Part shown: piece after piece, positions 43,742 to 53,849 of the stretch
Layout of the letters: the number at the start of each line of letters is the position of its first letter
Position numbering within the stretch: position 1 is the stretch's first letter
From: JACMRP01 sp047302465
Lineage (GTDB): Bacteria > Bdellovibrionota > Bdellovibrionia > Bdellovibrionales > Bdellovibrionaceae
DNA: 64,000 nt
Direction: 5' to 3'
Assembly (NCBI RefSeq): GCF_047302465.1
Contig: NZ_CP178621.1
Coordinates: forward strand, 3,162,001-3,226,000
Position numbers and translations under genes: made by a program
Notes under the pieces: model-generated
What the model saw: the letters and a program-made list of their open reading frames with translations, nothing else
The model's database searches: none
Told to the model about the DNA's origin: nothing

Positions 43742-45237
43742 TTGGTTTTCTCTTCGAGCTTACGCAGGAACTCTTGAACTTCAAAGATCATGTAGGTCTT
43801 TTTCACGCCGCTTGGATCCACCATTTCGACGATGTCTTTCATAGCCCCTTGCAGAGTCTTAACGGCGTCTGAACCTAGAAGACTTGGCATTGGCACCTTC
43901 TGAGATTCATCAACCGTGTTGATTGATTCCACATCATCCACCAACAGACCAAACTTGGCTTTTTGACCTTTCACGACTAAAATACGAGAACTCACTCCCT
44001 CAGGAGCAGGCTTCATCCCGTAATAAGTGCGCAGATCAACGATCGTAACGATCTCGCCCCGCATTTTCATCATACCCACGACATAGTCTGGATAGCCCGG
44101 AGGACGTACTAGCTCCTCGGTAATCTTTGCGATTTCATCGATGCTGCTCAGTCGTGTCGACAAGAGATAATCCAACTTAAAAGACAGATACGCTTTTCGC
44201 TCGCTGGCTTTTTTCTGGCTCTCTTTGGCTTGGTCATCTTTTTTACCGTACAAAGTAGAATGTCCATGAGTGATATCAATGACTTCTTTATGGGATAGAA
44301 TATTAGATTCGTTGAGTAGAATGATGCTTTCCCCTTTTTGACTAGGTAAAAGACCACTCATCATTTCAATTTTTTCCTGCTGAAACATTGGGATTGCCAA
44401 GATGTCTTCCTCAAAGAAAGTCACGATGCTGTCCACGCTGTCAACCAAAAATCCAACTTGGATGTCTTGTAGTTTCAAGATCACGACGCGCATTTTGTCA
44501 GTTTCAGTTTCGCTATCTTGAATTTTTAAAAACTTCTTAAAGTCTAAAAGCGGAAACAAAGCTCCGCGCAAATTCACCATGCCGATACAATAGTCGACAG
44601 CCAAAACGCTCTTTTTGATTTCTGGCACCTTGATAATTTCAGTGATGGCAGAAATTCGCACTGCAAACTCCATATTGCCAGAGCGGAATGTAATGCACTG
44701 AGCACGCTTTGATTTCTTTTGTGAAATCTCAAAGAGGTTGTTTTTAGTTTGCGCCAAAATCTGCGGAATATTTTCAATCTTCAGCAAAAGCAAAGGATCG
44801 ATCACTTCAACGATACGATCACCGTCATTGAGTTTAATAACTCCGCGGATCACCATCTTTTTGCCGCTTGGTGGAGTTTCAAACATTGAAATATCATCTG
44901 CGGATACATTGAGAATCTCGGATGTCATATCAAACAGCAAACCAATGCGCACATTCTCGACGCTAATGATGGCGACCTTCTTATTTGCGGGATCCGCTTT
45001 GCTTTCCATTCCTAAAAGGACTGCCATATCCACGATGGGAACAACTATTCCCCGCAGATTAAAGAGCCCCGTCAGATACTCGGGCGCCAAAGGAACTTTA
45101 GTGACCTTCTCTGGGAAGCTCACCACCTCTTGCAAAGAAGAAATGGAAAGGGCTAGCTCGGACTCTCCCATGCGGAAAGAGGCCAGCATTTGCATTCCAG
45201 AGCTTTTTAAGATCCTGCCGGTTGCGACAGCTTCCAT
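43738..45237 (-). CDS. Triple-CheW chemotaxis coupling protein
   Basis: 499 residues with three CheW domains in tandem (about 12-155, 170-315, 345-490). Each has 'GLFNLRGIVVPIVD' or 'GMVNLRGALFPLLD' or 'GMMKMRGEIVTIVD' followed by 'VxVSVEN..IGLLFD' type strands. Proteins with one CheW link receptors to CheA; this one could join several receptors. It starts 30 bases after the PAS receptor gene on the same strand, with AAGGGA at the ribosome site. Confidence 0.92.
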   Translation of the reverse strand: MEAVATGRILKSSGMQMLASFRMGESELALSISSLQEVVSFPEKVTKVPLAPEYLTGLFNLRGIVVPIVDMAVLLGMESKADPANKKVAIISVENVRIGLLFDMTSEILNVSADDISMFETPPSGKKMVIRGVIKLNDGDRIVEVIDPLLLLKIENIPQILAQTKNNLFEISQKKSKRAQCITFRSGNMEFAVRISAITEIIKVPEIKKSVLAVDYCIGMVNLRGALFPLLDFKKFLKIQDSETETDKMRVVILKLQDIQVGFLVDSVDSIVTFFEEDILAIPMFQQEKIEMMSGLLPSQKGESIILLNESNILSHKEVIDITHGHSTLYGKKDDQAKESQKKASERKAYLSFKLDYLLSTRLSSIDEIAKITEELVRPPGYPDYVVGMMKMRGEIVTIVDLRTYYGMKPAPEGVSSRILVVKGQKAKFGLLVDDVESINTVDESQKVPMPSLLGSDAVKTLQGAMKDIVEMVDPSGVKKTYMIFEVQEFLRKLEEKTN

Positions 45238-45267
45238 TTTTATTCCCTTGCGCCAGTATTCAAGTTA

Positions 45268-47349
45268 CTAAACTACGAACTTCGCCACAGTCTTATTAAG
45301 CTCTTCCGCTCCGCTCACCAAAGTGGTGGTAGAGTTTGCGATGCTCTCTGAAGACAGAGTCGATTTTTCGGACTCCATCGTGATGTGCTGAATGGCTGCA
45401 CTTATACCTTTTGCAGCATGTGATTGCTCTTCAGCAGCGACCGTCACCTCAGAGATAGACTGAGTGGTCTTTTCAATACCGGCCACGATCTTGGCAAAAG
45501 CTTCTCCAGCTTTTTTCGAGACCTCGCTACCTTGTTCAACGCGTTTTACAGATTCATTAATAAGTTTCGAAATTTCTTTCGTTGCTTGCGAAGATCTTTC
45601 TGCAAGTTTACGAACTTCATCTGCAACTACTGAGAAGCCCAAACCATGCTCACCAGCACGTGCTGCTTCGATCGCCGCATTGAAGGCCAAAAGATTTGTT
45701 TGGCTTGCAATTTCGCTGATCACTTTGATGATCTCGCTGATATCTTCAGAAGACTTATTAATAAGTTCCATAGCCTCAGTCGATTTTGTAATCGCCTGAC
45801 TTCCAAGCTCAGCTTCTTTTTGCGTGACCTTTGCAAGCTCATTCACTTGCATAGTATTTTCAGCAATTGAATTAATAGAAGCGGTGAACTCTTCGATAGA
45901 AGCGTTCATTTCCTCTACCGTTGCACCCAACTTCTGAGAACCCATTGCCACAACGTTAGATTGCTCTGAAATAGATTTCGAAGTGTCACCAAAGTTGTTC
46001 GCAGAAGTGACAACTTGAGAGATCACCCCGCGCAAATCCCCCATCATCTTTTTAATACCATCTGCCAACTGACCGATGGCATCGCTGCCGGAAACGGTGA
46101 TTTGTGCTGTTAAGTCCCCTGCCGATGCTTTATTCACGACTTGCAGAAGCTCATCAACCTTTGCTTGATCTTCGACTGCTTTTCTTTTAACAGCCTGTTC
46201 AAGCTCTACCTGCTCTGTAATATCAATGGCGAACTTTACAACTTTGTATGGTTTGCCATTCATATCCATAATTGGATTATAAGTCGCTTGAATCCAAATG
46301 CGCTTTCCACCTGCACCCACACGCAAGTAGCGGCCGCCATCGAACTCTCCACGATTGAGTTTTTTCCAGAAGGCTTCATAATCACCACCACGAGCATAGT
46401 CAGGCTCACAGAACATACGGTGATGTTTGCCTTGAATTTCACTCATTCCGTATCCAACAGTTTTAGTGAAATTATCGTTCGCTGTAATGATCGTTCCATC
46501 CATGTTAAATTCAATCACGGCTTGTGCTTTGCCGATGGCGGAAACTTTTCCTTCGAACTCAGCATTTTTCATTTTGGCTGCTGTTACATCCGTTGCAAAC
46601 TTTACTACTTTAAATGGTTTGCCATCAGCATTAAAGATTGGATTGTAAGAGGCATTGATCCAGATCTCCTTGCCACCTTTGCCAAAACGTTTGAACTCTC
46701 CAGCAACAAATTCGCCTTGTGCTAAGCTTTGCCAGAACTTTTTGTATTCAAAACTTTGTACATAGGCTGGATCGCAGAACATCGAGTGATGTTTAGTTGC
46801 GATTTCACTTAAGGAATATCCCACCGTGTTTGTGAAGTTTTCGTTGGCACTAATAATAGTGCCATCTAAGTTGAATTCGATCACCGCTTGAGCTCGGCTG
46901 ATCGCATTGACTTTGCCTTCATACTCAGAGGTCTTTAGCTTTGTTTCTGTAATATCCGTCGCGAATTTGACAACCTTATAGGGCTTGCCTTCGGTATCAA
47001 AGATCGGATTGTAAGAGGCATTGATCCAGATCTCTTTGCCCCCTTTACCCAGACGCTTGAATTCGCCCGCTACGAATTCGCCTTTTGCAAGCTTTTGCCA
47101 GAACTGTTTATATTCTGCACTCTGAGCGTAGACTGGATCACAAAACATCGAGTGATGATTGTTAACGATTTCGCCCAGTGAGTAGCCTAAGCCTTTTAAA
47201 AAGTTTTCGTTCGCATGTAAAATGCTGCCGTCGAGATTGAACTCAATGACTGCTTGAACGCGGTTCAAGGCTTTAATTTCTTCTTTAAGTGATTGAATGT
47301 CATCAGATTGAGGTCCCATTGCAGGATCCATTTTGTGCGCAACGCTCAT
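45268..47349 (-). CDS. Cytoplasmic chemoreceptor with three PAS domains
   Basis: 693 residues, no membrane segment. Three PAS/PAC domains of about 122 residues each (about 15-137, 138-260, 261-385), each with 'AVIEFNLDGTI', 'HHSMFCDPxY', 'FVAGEFKRxGKGGKEIWINASYNPI' and 'PYKVVKFATDIT'. The first two are nearly identical, so they arose by recent duplication. Then a HAMP-like linker ('LTAQITVSGSDAIGQLADGI') and a methyl-accepting domain with the hairpin tip 'QTNLLAFNAAIEAARAGEHG'. It probably senses redox state, flavin or haem in the cytoplasm. GAGGGAG before the ATG. Confidence 0.94.
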   Translation of the reverse strand: MSVAHKMDPAMGPQSDDIQSLKEEIKALNRVQAVIEFNLDGSILHANENFLKGLGYSLGEIVNNHHSMFCDPVYAQSAEYKQFWQKLAKGEFVAGEFKRLGKGGKEIWINASYNPIFDTEGKPYKVVKFATDITETKLKTSEYEGKVNAISRAQAVIEFNLDGTIISANENFTNTVGYSLSEIATKHHSMFCDPAYVQSFEYKKFWQSLAQGEFVAGEFKRFGKGGKEIWINASYNPIFNADGKPFKVVKFATDVTAAKMKNAEFEGKVSAIGKAQAVIEFNMDGTIITANDNFTKTVGYGMSEIQGKHHRMFCEPDYARGGDYEAFWKKLNRGEFDGGRYLRVGAGGKRIWIQATYNPIMDMNGKPYKVVKFAIDITEQVELEQAVKRKAVEDQAKVDELLQVVNKASAGDLTAQITVSGSDAIGQLADGIKKMMGDLRGVISQVVTSANNFGDTSKSISEQSNVVAMGSQKLGATVEEMNASIEEFTASINSIAENTMQVNELAKVTQKEAELGSQAITKSTEAMELINKSSEDISEIIKVISEIASQTNLLAFNAAIEAARAGEHGLGFSVVADEVRKLAERSSQATKEISKLINESVKRVEQGSEVSKKAGEAFAKIVAGIEKTTQSISEVTVAAEEQSHAAKGISAAIQHITMESEKSTLSSESIANSTTTLVSGAEELNKTVAKFVV

Positions 47350-47824
47350 TGTTTAGTTCTCCCTCGCATTAAATATAGCAATCCCTCTTTCTTTCGGAGA
47401 AAACCTCGTGTTTGAATAGTGCTTGAGTAAACTTTTTTTAATACTTTTTCAAAAAACGCTCGTATCGAACACTCTTATAAACTTCTGTTTATGTCCTCAG
47501 AGACGCACGGATATTGATGTTACGATTTCTTTACGGGTTCTTAACAGAACTGTTCCGAACATTAACTAAACAACTATCATTTAGGTCCACGAATGTACAC
47601 GATCCCACCAAATTCTCTGTTCCCTCTGCTGTGTCATGGTTTCGGAGCCACACTTGTATTTCCCGACGTCACCAGCGTCCAAAACTCTAAGATGCTCTAA
47701 CAAGAGACTGCGGTCCCATGCTTTGGCGTCCTATAATGACAGTTTCGTCTCTGCCTGGAGCAAGAAGACAGTCAGGATGAGCCATAGACTGGGAATTGTT
47801 TAAAATAGGACTATAATACTAGCC
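47350..47824. other. 475-base divergent intergenic region
   Basis: Between the chemoreceptor (minus) and the FN3 lipoprotein (plus). No convincing gene. Two TATAAT boxes face the plus gene (47732-47737 and 47812-47817). On the minus strand TATATTTAAT lies about 25 bases before the chemoreceptor gene. Confidence 0.5.
47812..47817 (+). promoter_or_regulatory. -10 element TATAAT before the FN3 lipoprotein gene
   Basis: A perfect TATAAT ends seven bases before the ATG at 47825, and no ribosome site precedes the ATG, so a leaderless transcript is possible. No strong -35 box. A second TATAAT about 80 bases upstream is an alternative that would leave a leader. Confidence 0.45.
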
Positions 47825-49507
47825 ATGGGACGTTCAGCGCTTATCCTTCATTCCTTGGCCTTTATGGCTGTAGTTGCATGTACGGGAAAAGCTCGAGAGA
47901 TTACTAAAGGAAGTTCTCTCGGTCCTCCTGTTATCGGCGACGATGGCACTCGTAGCGACGGCACGGATTTCGGCCAGATCTACACGGTCACTACTGTGGT
48001 GGAAGCCACAGACGACATCCCGGAGTGGACGGATGCAGACCTCCCTTTCACATCAGGGCGCAACGCTTGGAATATCGAAACACAAAACAAGCAGTGGCCT
48101 TTTAAGTTCACATATACTTATCCGCCGAATAACTACAAGCTGAACCAAGCTCACGTCGTGATCGTTACTCAACGGGACAACTCCGATACAGAAGCAATCT
48201 TCGTGGATGGTGTTATGACTGGACGTCCTCCAGGAGGAAACGTCTCTGCCACAAGCCCCCATGTTACGAACAGACACTATCTTTGTGTGGGCGCCTGTAG
48301 TGGTCCGGCTCCAACAACTCCGTCGAACACCTACTTTATGGACTGGGCTTTGACCCACTATAAAGTAGCAACAAAAAACTCGTTTGATTTGAATATCGCC
48401 GATCTGCTAACACCGACTACGGTGAAGGTCACCGACGTTGTTAGCGATGGTGTTGTTCGCGTTGTGACTGGTGACGACTCGGCCATTTTTGATAACTACA
48501 ACTCTTATTGGAATAAGCCTATTCTGATGATGGAAGGCTTTACGATTTCTAAAACCGCACTGACTTGTTCTAATAGTTCTAACTATCGCTTCTTAAATAC
48601 CTACATACATAATGACGGAAACTCGATTGGCCAAGCCACTTTTTCTGGTGATGTCGTTTCGCCGGTGACTTCGTGGACGAATGCCATGAGTGGGTTTCGC
48701 ACTGTGGAATTTTATTATGATCCACGCTTGCCACGTGTTCCAGTGGCGAACCTGACTTTATCTAAGGCCGAACTTGCAGTCCAAGTTAAACGAGCAGCTA
48801 CAGGCTCGTCGGCAATTATCATTAATGGTATTGGTGTTGCCGAAGCAGGCTTCGATGATTCTACCGCCACCAGCGCCGTTGAAAGCTGGGAGCTTAGTTC
48901 TACCGCTGTCAGCTATTGGACTTCTTTTGTTACCGGCATTCCTAACAATAATACGTCACAGACACGTACTTTAAATCTAGTTTCACTTTTGGGTGAAGCG
49001 AAAGTAAAAGAGCTTCTTGCACAAGGGAAATTAAACGTTGCGATTTCAGGTGGGCTTGCCACAGTCTCTGGAGCTGCTGCCAGTTCAACACGTACTTATG
49101 GAGTACAAGTTGCAGGACCAGAACTAGTTCTCGAGGGAGAATACTACACGCAACTCTGTTCTGTTCCGAATGATCCAACGTCCCCACTCAGCGATAGTAG
49201 TGGCACTCCTGGATCTTGTGACTTGGATGAGACTTCACCAGTCGCTTCTTCTGTCCAGGTCGTGAATATCACCAACAACTCGGCCACCGTGCAATGGCTA
49301 ACCAATGAAGGCGCTGACAGTCAAATCGGCTATGGCATTTCAGGGACTGGCACGAACACGACCTTAGATGCAACACTTAGCAATTTCCATAGTGTTACGA
49401 TCACGGGTCTACAGCCTTACAAATATTATCAGTACGTTGTTAAAACTAAGGACGGTTGTGGTAATCAGACAATCTCATCCACAAGAACCTTCCGCACCTT
49501 GAGGTAA
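47825..49507 (+). CDS. Lipoprotein with C-terminal fibronectin-III domain
   Basis: 560 residues. The signal ends 'AVVAC' (Cys19). The long middle part is beta-rich and unrecognised. Residues about 465-560 are an FN3 domain: 'PVASSVQVVNITNNSATVQWLTNEGADSQIGYG', then 'ITGLQPYKYYQYVVKTKDGCGN' (key parts 'ATVQW', 'YYQYVV'). First gene of a three-gene run with a beta-barrel and an NHL-like lipoprotein, 5 bases before the next gene. Surface location inferred. Confidence 0.8.
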   Translation: MGRSALILHSLAFMAVVACTGKAREITKGSSLGPPVIGDDGTRSDGTDFGQIYTVTTVVEATDDIPEWTDADLPFTSGRNAWNIETQNKQWPFKFTYTYPPNNYKLNQAHVVIVTQRDNSDTEAIFVDGVMTGRPPGGNVSATSPHVTNRHYLCVGACSGPAPTTPSNTYFMDWALTHYKVATKNSFDLNIADLLTPTTVKVTDVVSDGVVRVVTGDDSAIFDNYNSYWNKPILMMEGFTISKTALTCSNSSNYRFLNTYIHNDGNSIGQATFSGDVVSPVTSWTNAMSGFRTVEFYYDPRLPRVPVANLTLSKAELAVQVKRAATGSSAIIINGIGVAEAGFDDSTATSAVESWELSSTAVSYWTSFVTGIPNNNTSQTRTLNLVSLLGEAKVKELLAQGKLNVAISGGLATVSGAAASSTRTYGVQVAGPELVLEGEYYTQLCSVPNDPTSPLSDSSGTPGSCDLDETSPVASSVQVVNITNNSATVQWLTNEGADSQIGYGISGTGTNTTLDATLSNFHSVTITGLQPYKYYQYVVKTKDGCGNQTISSTRTFRTLR

Positions 49508-49512
49508 GAAAG

Positions 49513-50079
49513 ATGGTACTTTTTAGGATTCTCCTCACAGTCAGCATCTTTGTCGTCAGCAGCACTGTCTTTGCAGCCGGTGCCGCGAAGGCTACAGGGT
49601 CTAAGCAATTGCTTTCGGCTTCGGTCATGGCGTTGTCCAGCTCCACCAAGCAAGGTGGTGAAGGCCCTTCTGGCAGCACGGTTCTATCACACTCTGAATA
49701 TGTCTATGCATGGCCAAATTTTGGTGTCGGAATGTTTTTCCAATACGACATGCAAGGCACCACCGAGAAAGACTCTACTTATGGTCCTAAGGTGGAAACC
49801 TATTTGGATCCTTTCTATCTAGAACTAGGTTATGCCATCTCGGCAAAAAGAGCTTATACCGATCGCACCATCGCGGATCAAACCGGCGATGGAATTTACT
49901 ATGGCTTAGGTGCACGCTTTAGTCTTGGCGCCGGGAAAGGCCCTTCTGGCGGATGGTTCTTCCAGGCTTCCTATAAGTTCAGAACTCTGACGATTAAGAA
50001 ACAAGACAATATCGCTATCGATGAACCCATTCAGCAAACCGATGGTTATCCTCTCATCGGTCTTGGGCTGCAATTCTAG
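49513..50079 (+). CDS. Outer-membrane beta-barrel protein
   Basis: 188 residues. Signal peptide ends FAAGA. The mature part alternates hydrophobic and polar residues with many Gly, Tyr and Phe ('YVYAWPNFGVGMFFQYDMQG', 'GIYYGLGARFSLGAG', 'GGWFFQASYKF', 'LIGLGLQF') and ends in Phe, as outer-membrane barrels do. About eight strands. Function unknown. Confidence 0.85.
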   Translation: MVLFRILLTVSIFVVSSTVFAAGAAKATGSKQLLSASVMALSSSTKQGGEGPSGSTVLSHSEYVYAWPNFGVGMFFQYDMQGTTEKDSTYGPKVETYLDPFYLELGYAISAKRAYTDRTIADQTGDGIYYGLGARFSLGAGKGPSGGWFFQASYKFRTLTIKKQDNIAIDEPIQQTDGYPLIGLGLQF

Positions 50080-50093
50080 AGAGGATGCCAGCG

Positions 50094-50912
50094 ATGAAAC
50101 TGTTTCGGTATTTTATAGCATTGATGACGGTACTAGGATGTGGGCGCGGCCCCTCACCGCTTTTGCGTGTGGGACAAGCACCGATCCTGGATTTTCCGTT
50201 GTACGTAAGCTCTGGCGATGGCTCGGGAACGATTTGGTCTTTTGATCAAAATGGCAACAAAACTGTTTTTGTAACGGGCCTGAATGACCCGAAGGGTGTT
50301 GCGACAGATAAGTTCAACAACCTCTGGGTGGTTGAAGCCGGAGCTTCCCAACTTATAAAAATTAATCTCACCACGAAAGCATCCCAAGTCGTGCGCACGG
50401 GGCTTAGCACTCCTACGGTGGTGGCAGTAGATTCTTTTGGCGAAGCCTATGTCACACAAGAAGGCCTTAATAATATTATTCGTGCCGGTGACGGGAAAGT
50501 GATGTCCTCTTACTCTTCACGAGCAACAGCGGTTGCCTTTGGTGTCAATGATTTGATGTTAGTGGGACTCTTTGACGACAGTAAAGTTTATTGGGGTCCT
50601 AGCACATCGGCTCCGAATACTACGGTGTCCGAGCCCGTGATGATCGCCACCGATGGAACAGGACGCGTATATGTGGCAGAAGGTGCTGCTTCGAATGCCA
50701 AAGTCTATCGCTTTCACCAAAAAAGCCCCGAGGGTCGCAAAACCGTGGCTGATGGCTTGAACGGAGCAACGGGCATTGCGGTGGATGCCGTTGGCAATAT
50801 CTACATTGCAGAACCCGGTGCTTCTCGTATCGTGCTTGCGACTTATGATCAGCAGCTTTATAGCTGGGGTAATATCACAGCACCTCAGTACATGGCCTTT
50901 ACTCAATACTAA
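50094..50912 (+). CDS. NHL/SMP-30-like propeller lipoprotein
   Basis: 272 residues from the ATG at 50094, chosen because GAGAGG lies 9 bases upstream and 'MKLFRYFIALMTVLGC' is a clean lipoprotein signal. The mature part has NHL/YncE-like repeats: 'DPKGVATDKFNNLWVVE', 'STPTVVAVDSFGEAYVT', 'NGATGIAVDAVGNIYIAE'. Likely a propeller for ligand binding on the surface. Third gene of the run; shares 4 bases with the convergent flavoprotein gene. Confidence 0.85.
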   Translation: MKLFRYFIALMTVLGCGRGPSPLLRVGQAPILDFPLYVSSGDGSGTIWSFDQNGNKTVFVTGLNDPKGVATDKFNNLWVVEAGASQLIKINLTTKASQVVRTGLSTPTVVAVDSFGEAYVTQEGLNNIIRAGDGKVMSSYSSRATAVAFGVNDLMLVGLFDDSKVYWGPSTSAPNTTVSEPVMIATDGTGRVYVAEGAASNAKVYRFHQKSPEGRKTVADGLNGATGIAVDAVGNIYIAEPGASRIVLATYDQQLYSWGNITAPQYMAFTQY

Positions 50913-52327
50913 AGCTCTCGCAAAACATTTTGAGCGGCGTTGAATCCACACATCCCGTGCACGCCAGGTCCCGGCGGCGTCGACGATGAACAAATAAAAA
51001 AACCCGGAATAGAAAGATGATATGGATTCATGCTGCGTGACGGGCCAAAAAGCAGTTGCTTAAGGCTAAAAGCTCCGCCCATGATATCCCCGCCTACTAG
51101 ATTCGGGTTTCTTTTTTGTAGATCTTGTGGCCCCAGAATGTGCCTTGCTAGAATATTTTTTTTAAACCCCGGCGCAAACCTTTCGATTTGTGCTTCGATG
51201 ATCTCTGTACAATTCACCGTTGTGTCGTGCGGGACATGACAATAGGCCCAAGCCGTATGCTGTCCTTGCGGCGCGCGTGTTAGATCAAAAAGACTTGGTT
51301 GAGTTAAAAGCACAAAAGGTCTTTGTGATAACTTTCCTTTTATGGGTGCACTTTCTGAAAGAAGGATTTCGTCAAAGTCACCGCAAACGTGAACCGTCGC
51401 TGCCTTCAGACACTCTTTGGCACTCCAAGGGATCGGTGCAGACAATGCCCAGTCGATTTTAAACACTGCAGGCCCATAACTAAAACTGTTCCAGCGATAG
51501 CTTTCGACGTGCGATACCGAGTCCGCAAAAATTGAAAGAATCTGACGTGGAGTTAGATCCAAAAATACCCAGTGGCTTGAGGGTAGATCTCTCATAGAGC
51601 GAATCTCTCGGTGTGTTTGCAGATCTCCGCCCAAGGAACGAAAATAGGCAAGAAGAGCATCCGTCAATTTTTGCGCGCCCCCTCTTGGAAAAGGCCACCC
51701 TTTTGCGTGAGCTGCCAGATTCAACATCAGCCCTATCGCGGCAGTCCCCGTTTTGTCTAAAGGTGTATTGACGTGAGCTGCCATTCCGGCAAACAACGCC
51801 CGAGCCCGTGGTCCATGATAGTGCATTCTTGCAAAAATCTCGGCAGACCGGATAGCTTTTAAGCCAAAGCTTGCAAGTGTCATGGGATGTTTGGGCCAAT
51901 GAAATAAGGGACCCATGGTCTCGGAAAAAATCTCTTCCCAGTGTTGGGACATAGGCTGCATGAGGTCGTAATAGGCCTCGCCATCAATATCTAGATTTTT
52001 TGCCGTGGCTTCCACAGACGTATGTAAAAGGATGGCTTCGTTGTTTTCCAGAGGGTGAGCTAAGACGGCCTGAGAATGCACCCACTCTAATCCGAACTGT
52101 TCAAGTGGCAATGATTTGAAAAAGGGCGATGCCACAGCCATCGGATGAACTGCGGAACATACGTCATGTATAAAGCCAGGTATTGTTAGTGGTTCGCTGC
52201 GAGCGCCTCCACCAGGAGTCCTCGCAGCTTCCAAAACTAAAACAGAGACTCCGGCTTTCGCCAGAGTGATCGCCGCCGCAAGACCATTTGGTCCCGAGCC
52301 TACTACAATAGCTTCATATTTTTTCAT
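50909..52327 (-). CDS. Phytoene-dehydrogenase-like FAD oxidoreductase
   Basis: 472 residues from the ATG at 52327; the frame extends to 52354 but the FAD fold starts at this Met. Dinucleotide motif 'VVGSGPNGLAAAITLAKAG', then 'VLVLEAARTPGGGA'. The C-terminus has 'GVHGMCGFNAAQNVL', the second family FAD-binding block. Proteins of this CrtI-like group include carotenoid desaturases and isomerases and related enzymes; the substrate here is not clear, and no other carotenoid gene is in the window. Confidence 0.88.
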   Translation of the reverse strand: MKKYEAIVVGSGPNGLAAAITLAKAGVSVLVLEAARTPGGGARSEPLTIPGFIHDVCSAVHPMAVASPFFKSLPLEQFGLEWVHSQAVLAHPLENNEAILLHTSVEATAKNLDIDGEAYYDLMQPMSQHWEEIFSETMGPLFHWPKHPMTLASFGLKAIRSAEIFARMHYHGPRARALFAGMAAHVNTPLDKTGTAAIGLMLNLAAHAKGWPFPRGGAQKLTDALLAYFRSLGGDLQTHREIRSMRDLPSSHWVFLDLTPRQILSIFADSVSHVESYRWNSFSYGPAVFKIDWALSAPIPWSAKECLKAATVHVCGDFDEILLSESAPIKGKLSQRPFVLLTQPSLFDLTRAPQGQHTAWAYCHVPHDTTVNCTEIIEAQIERFAPGFKKNILARHILGPQDLQKRNPNLVGGDIMGGAFSLKQLLFGPSRSMNPYHLSIPGFFICSSSTPPGPGVHGMCGFNAAQNVLREL

Positions 52328-52391
52328 GTGATGATCCTGCAAATAAGCTAACAAGTCTCTTTGCAGGTCAGAAGATGTTTTTCGTCACTCT

Positions 52392-53849
52392 TTATGGCTG
52401 AAGACGCTGAAAGGATTCAGCACCTGTGGACTGAGTCATGATCGTCGGCTTGATCAAACGTGATTGATAGATCTTGTAATTACGATTGACCAAACGAACA
52501 TATTCACGAGTCTCGCTGTATGGAATCATCTCGACAAAAAGATTGATATTTTCAGTGGGATAACGTTTTTGCCACTGGCGAACATTTTCAGGTCCTGCGT
52601 TGTATGCAGCAAGTGCCAGCTCTACAGATCCGAACTGTTCAATCAAGCGTCCCAGGAACTGAGATCCCGCGCGGATATTGTCTTCTGGAGTAAAAAGCTG
52701 TGTACGTTGTCTCATACCGAAAATACGTGCGGTTGGATAAATCAATTGCATCAAACCACCCGCTTTAGCACGACTACGAGCCGAAGGATTAAAAGCGCTT
52801 TCTTGACGGATCAAAGCTTTGACCAAAACGGGGTCGGCGCTCTTCGTATTGCCAACGATTTCATCCCAATAACGTGTCGGGAACAAAAGTTCTGTCACAG
52901 ACGGTGAAACCATATCTGGATGATCGGCAATATAACGATGAAGTATTTGGAAGACCGGCAAATCGGCACCCGCATTACTCATCAAAACCAACATGGATGT
53001 TTGGAAGGCTACCGGCAATGCACGGAATTTTTCATAATCCAAACGACCCGCGATATATTGAATTGTATTTGAAAGGCCTTGTTCTGTGAGCTCGATAAAA
53101 GAAACTAACAGACGATCCCATTCTTCTTGGCCGCTGGTCGCTGACAAAAACCATCCAGTTTGTTCTTTGGATTTATTTTTGTCTTCCAAAAGAATGCCAT
53201 ATCCACTCCAAGGATTGCGAGTGACCACGTCTTTGTTTTCAGAACAAAGACTGCGGATATATGCCAAGCGATCGCTTACGCCTTTTTCTAGGCTTGCGGG
53301 AAACTTATTGAGGTACTCCATCGCTTTCGGACATTCATTTTTTTGAATCGAGAAGATCGCTAAACGGAAGAAACTCTCTTGGCGTGGGAAAGCTTCGCAG
53401 GTCAGAACTTTTTCATGCAAAGATTGTGAAGCGGCTCGTGCATCTTCCGCAGGAAAATCAATTTCCAATGAAAAACCCAAAGTTTGAGTTTCAATTACTT
53501 TCTCACAAGTAAAATCAGCAACCAACTCCTGAGCGCGGTGGACTTTTTTGCCCGTATTCCACGCGCGATACTGACGCAAGTAACGCTGCTGAGTTTTTTT
53601 GTCCTCAGACAATGGCGCAGGCCTGCTGGCTCTGAGACTTTGTGGGATTTGTGCAAAAGGCTCAGCTGAGTTTAACTCTGGATAAGCTTGCGCCGTTGTT
53701 TTTGCTTTTAGGTACGCCACAGTTGGGCTTGTACCCTGCTGTAAAGCGTGTTCAAGAGTCCACGCGTCTGAAGGCACCGAAGCAGGACGGCGCGGAGCTG
53801 AAGAGCAGGCAGCAACAAATAGAAATGAAATAGTCAAAAAGTAGCGCAT
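52392..53849 (-). CDS. Slt70-like lytic transglycosylase lipoprotein
   Basis: 485 residues. The signal ends 'FVAAC' (Cys15). A helical superhelix region precedes a C-terminal SLT domain (about 340-460): catalytic Glu in 'IRQESAFNP', then 'SRAKAGGLMQLIYPTAR', 'NIRAGSQFLGRLIEQFGSVELALAAYNAGP' and 'YVRLVNRNY'. It cleaves peptidoglycan between MurNAc and GlcNAc. Such enzymes remodel the predator's own wall or prey wall. AAGG before the ATG. Confidence 0.93.
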   Translation of the reverse strand: MRYFLTISFLFVAACSSAPRRPASVPSDAWTLEHALQQGTSPTVAYLKAKTTAQAYPELNSAEPFAQIPQSLRASRPAPLSEDKKTQQRYLRQYRAWNTGKKVHRAQELVADFTCEKVIETQTLGFSLEIDFPAEDARAASQSLHEKVLTCEAFPRQESFFRLAIFSIQKNECPKAMEYLNKFPASLEKGVSDRLAYIRSLCSENKDVVTRNPWSGYGILLEDKNKSKEQTGWFLSATSGQEEWDRLLVSFIELTEQGLSNTIQYIAGRLDYEKFRALPVAFQTSMLVLMSNAGADLPVFQILHRYIADHPDMVSPSVTELLFPTRYWDEIVGNTKSADPVLVKALIRQESAFNPSARSRAKAGGLMQLIYPTARIFGMRQRTQLFTPEDNIRAGSQFLGRLIEQFGSVELALAAYNAGPENVRQWQKRYPTENINLFVEMIPYSETREYVRLVNRNYKIYQSRLIKPTIMTQSTGAESFQRLQP

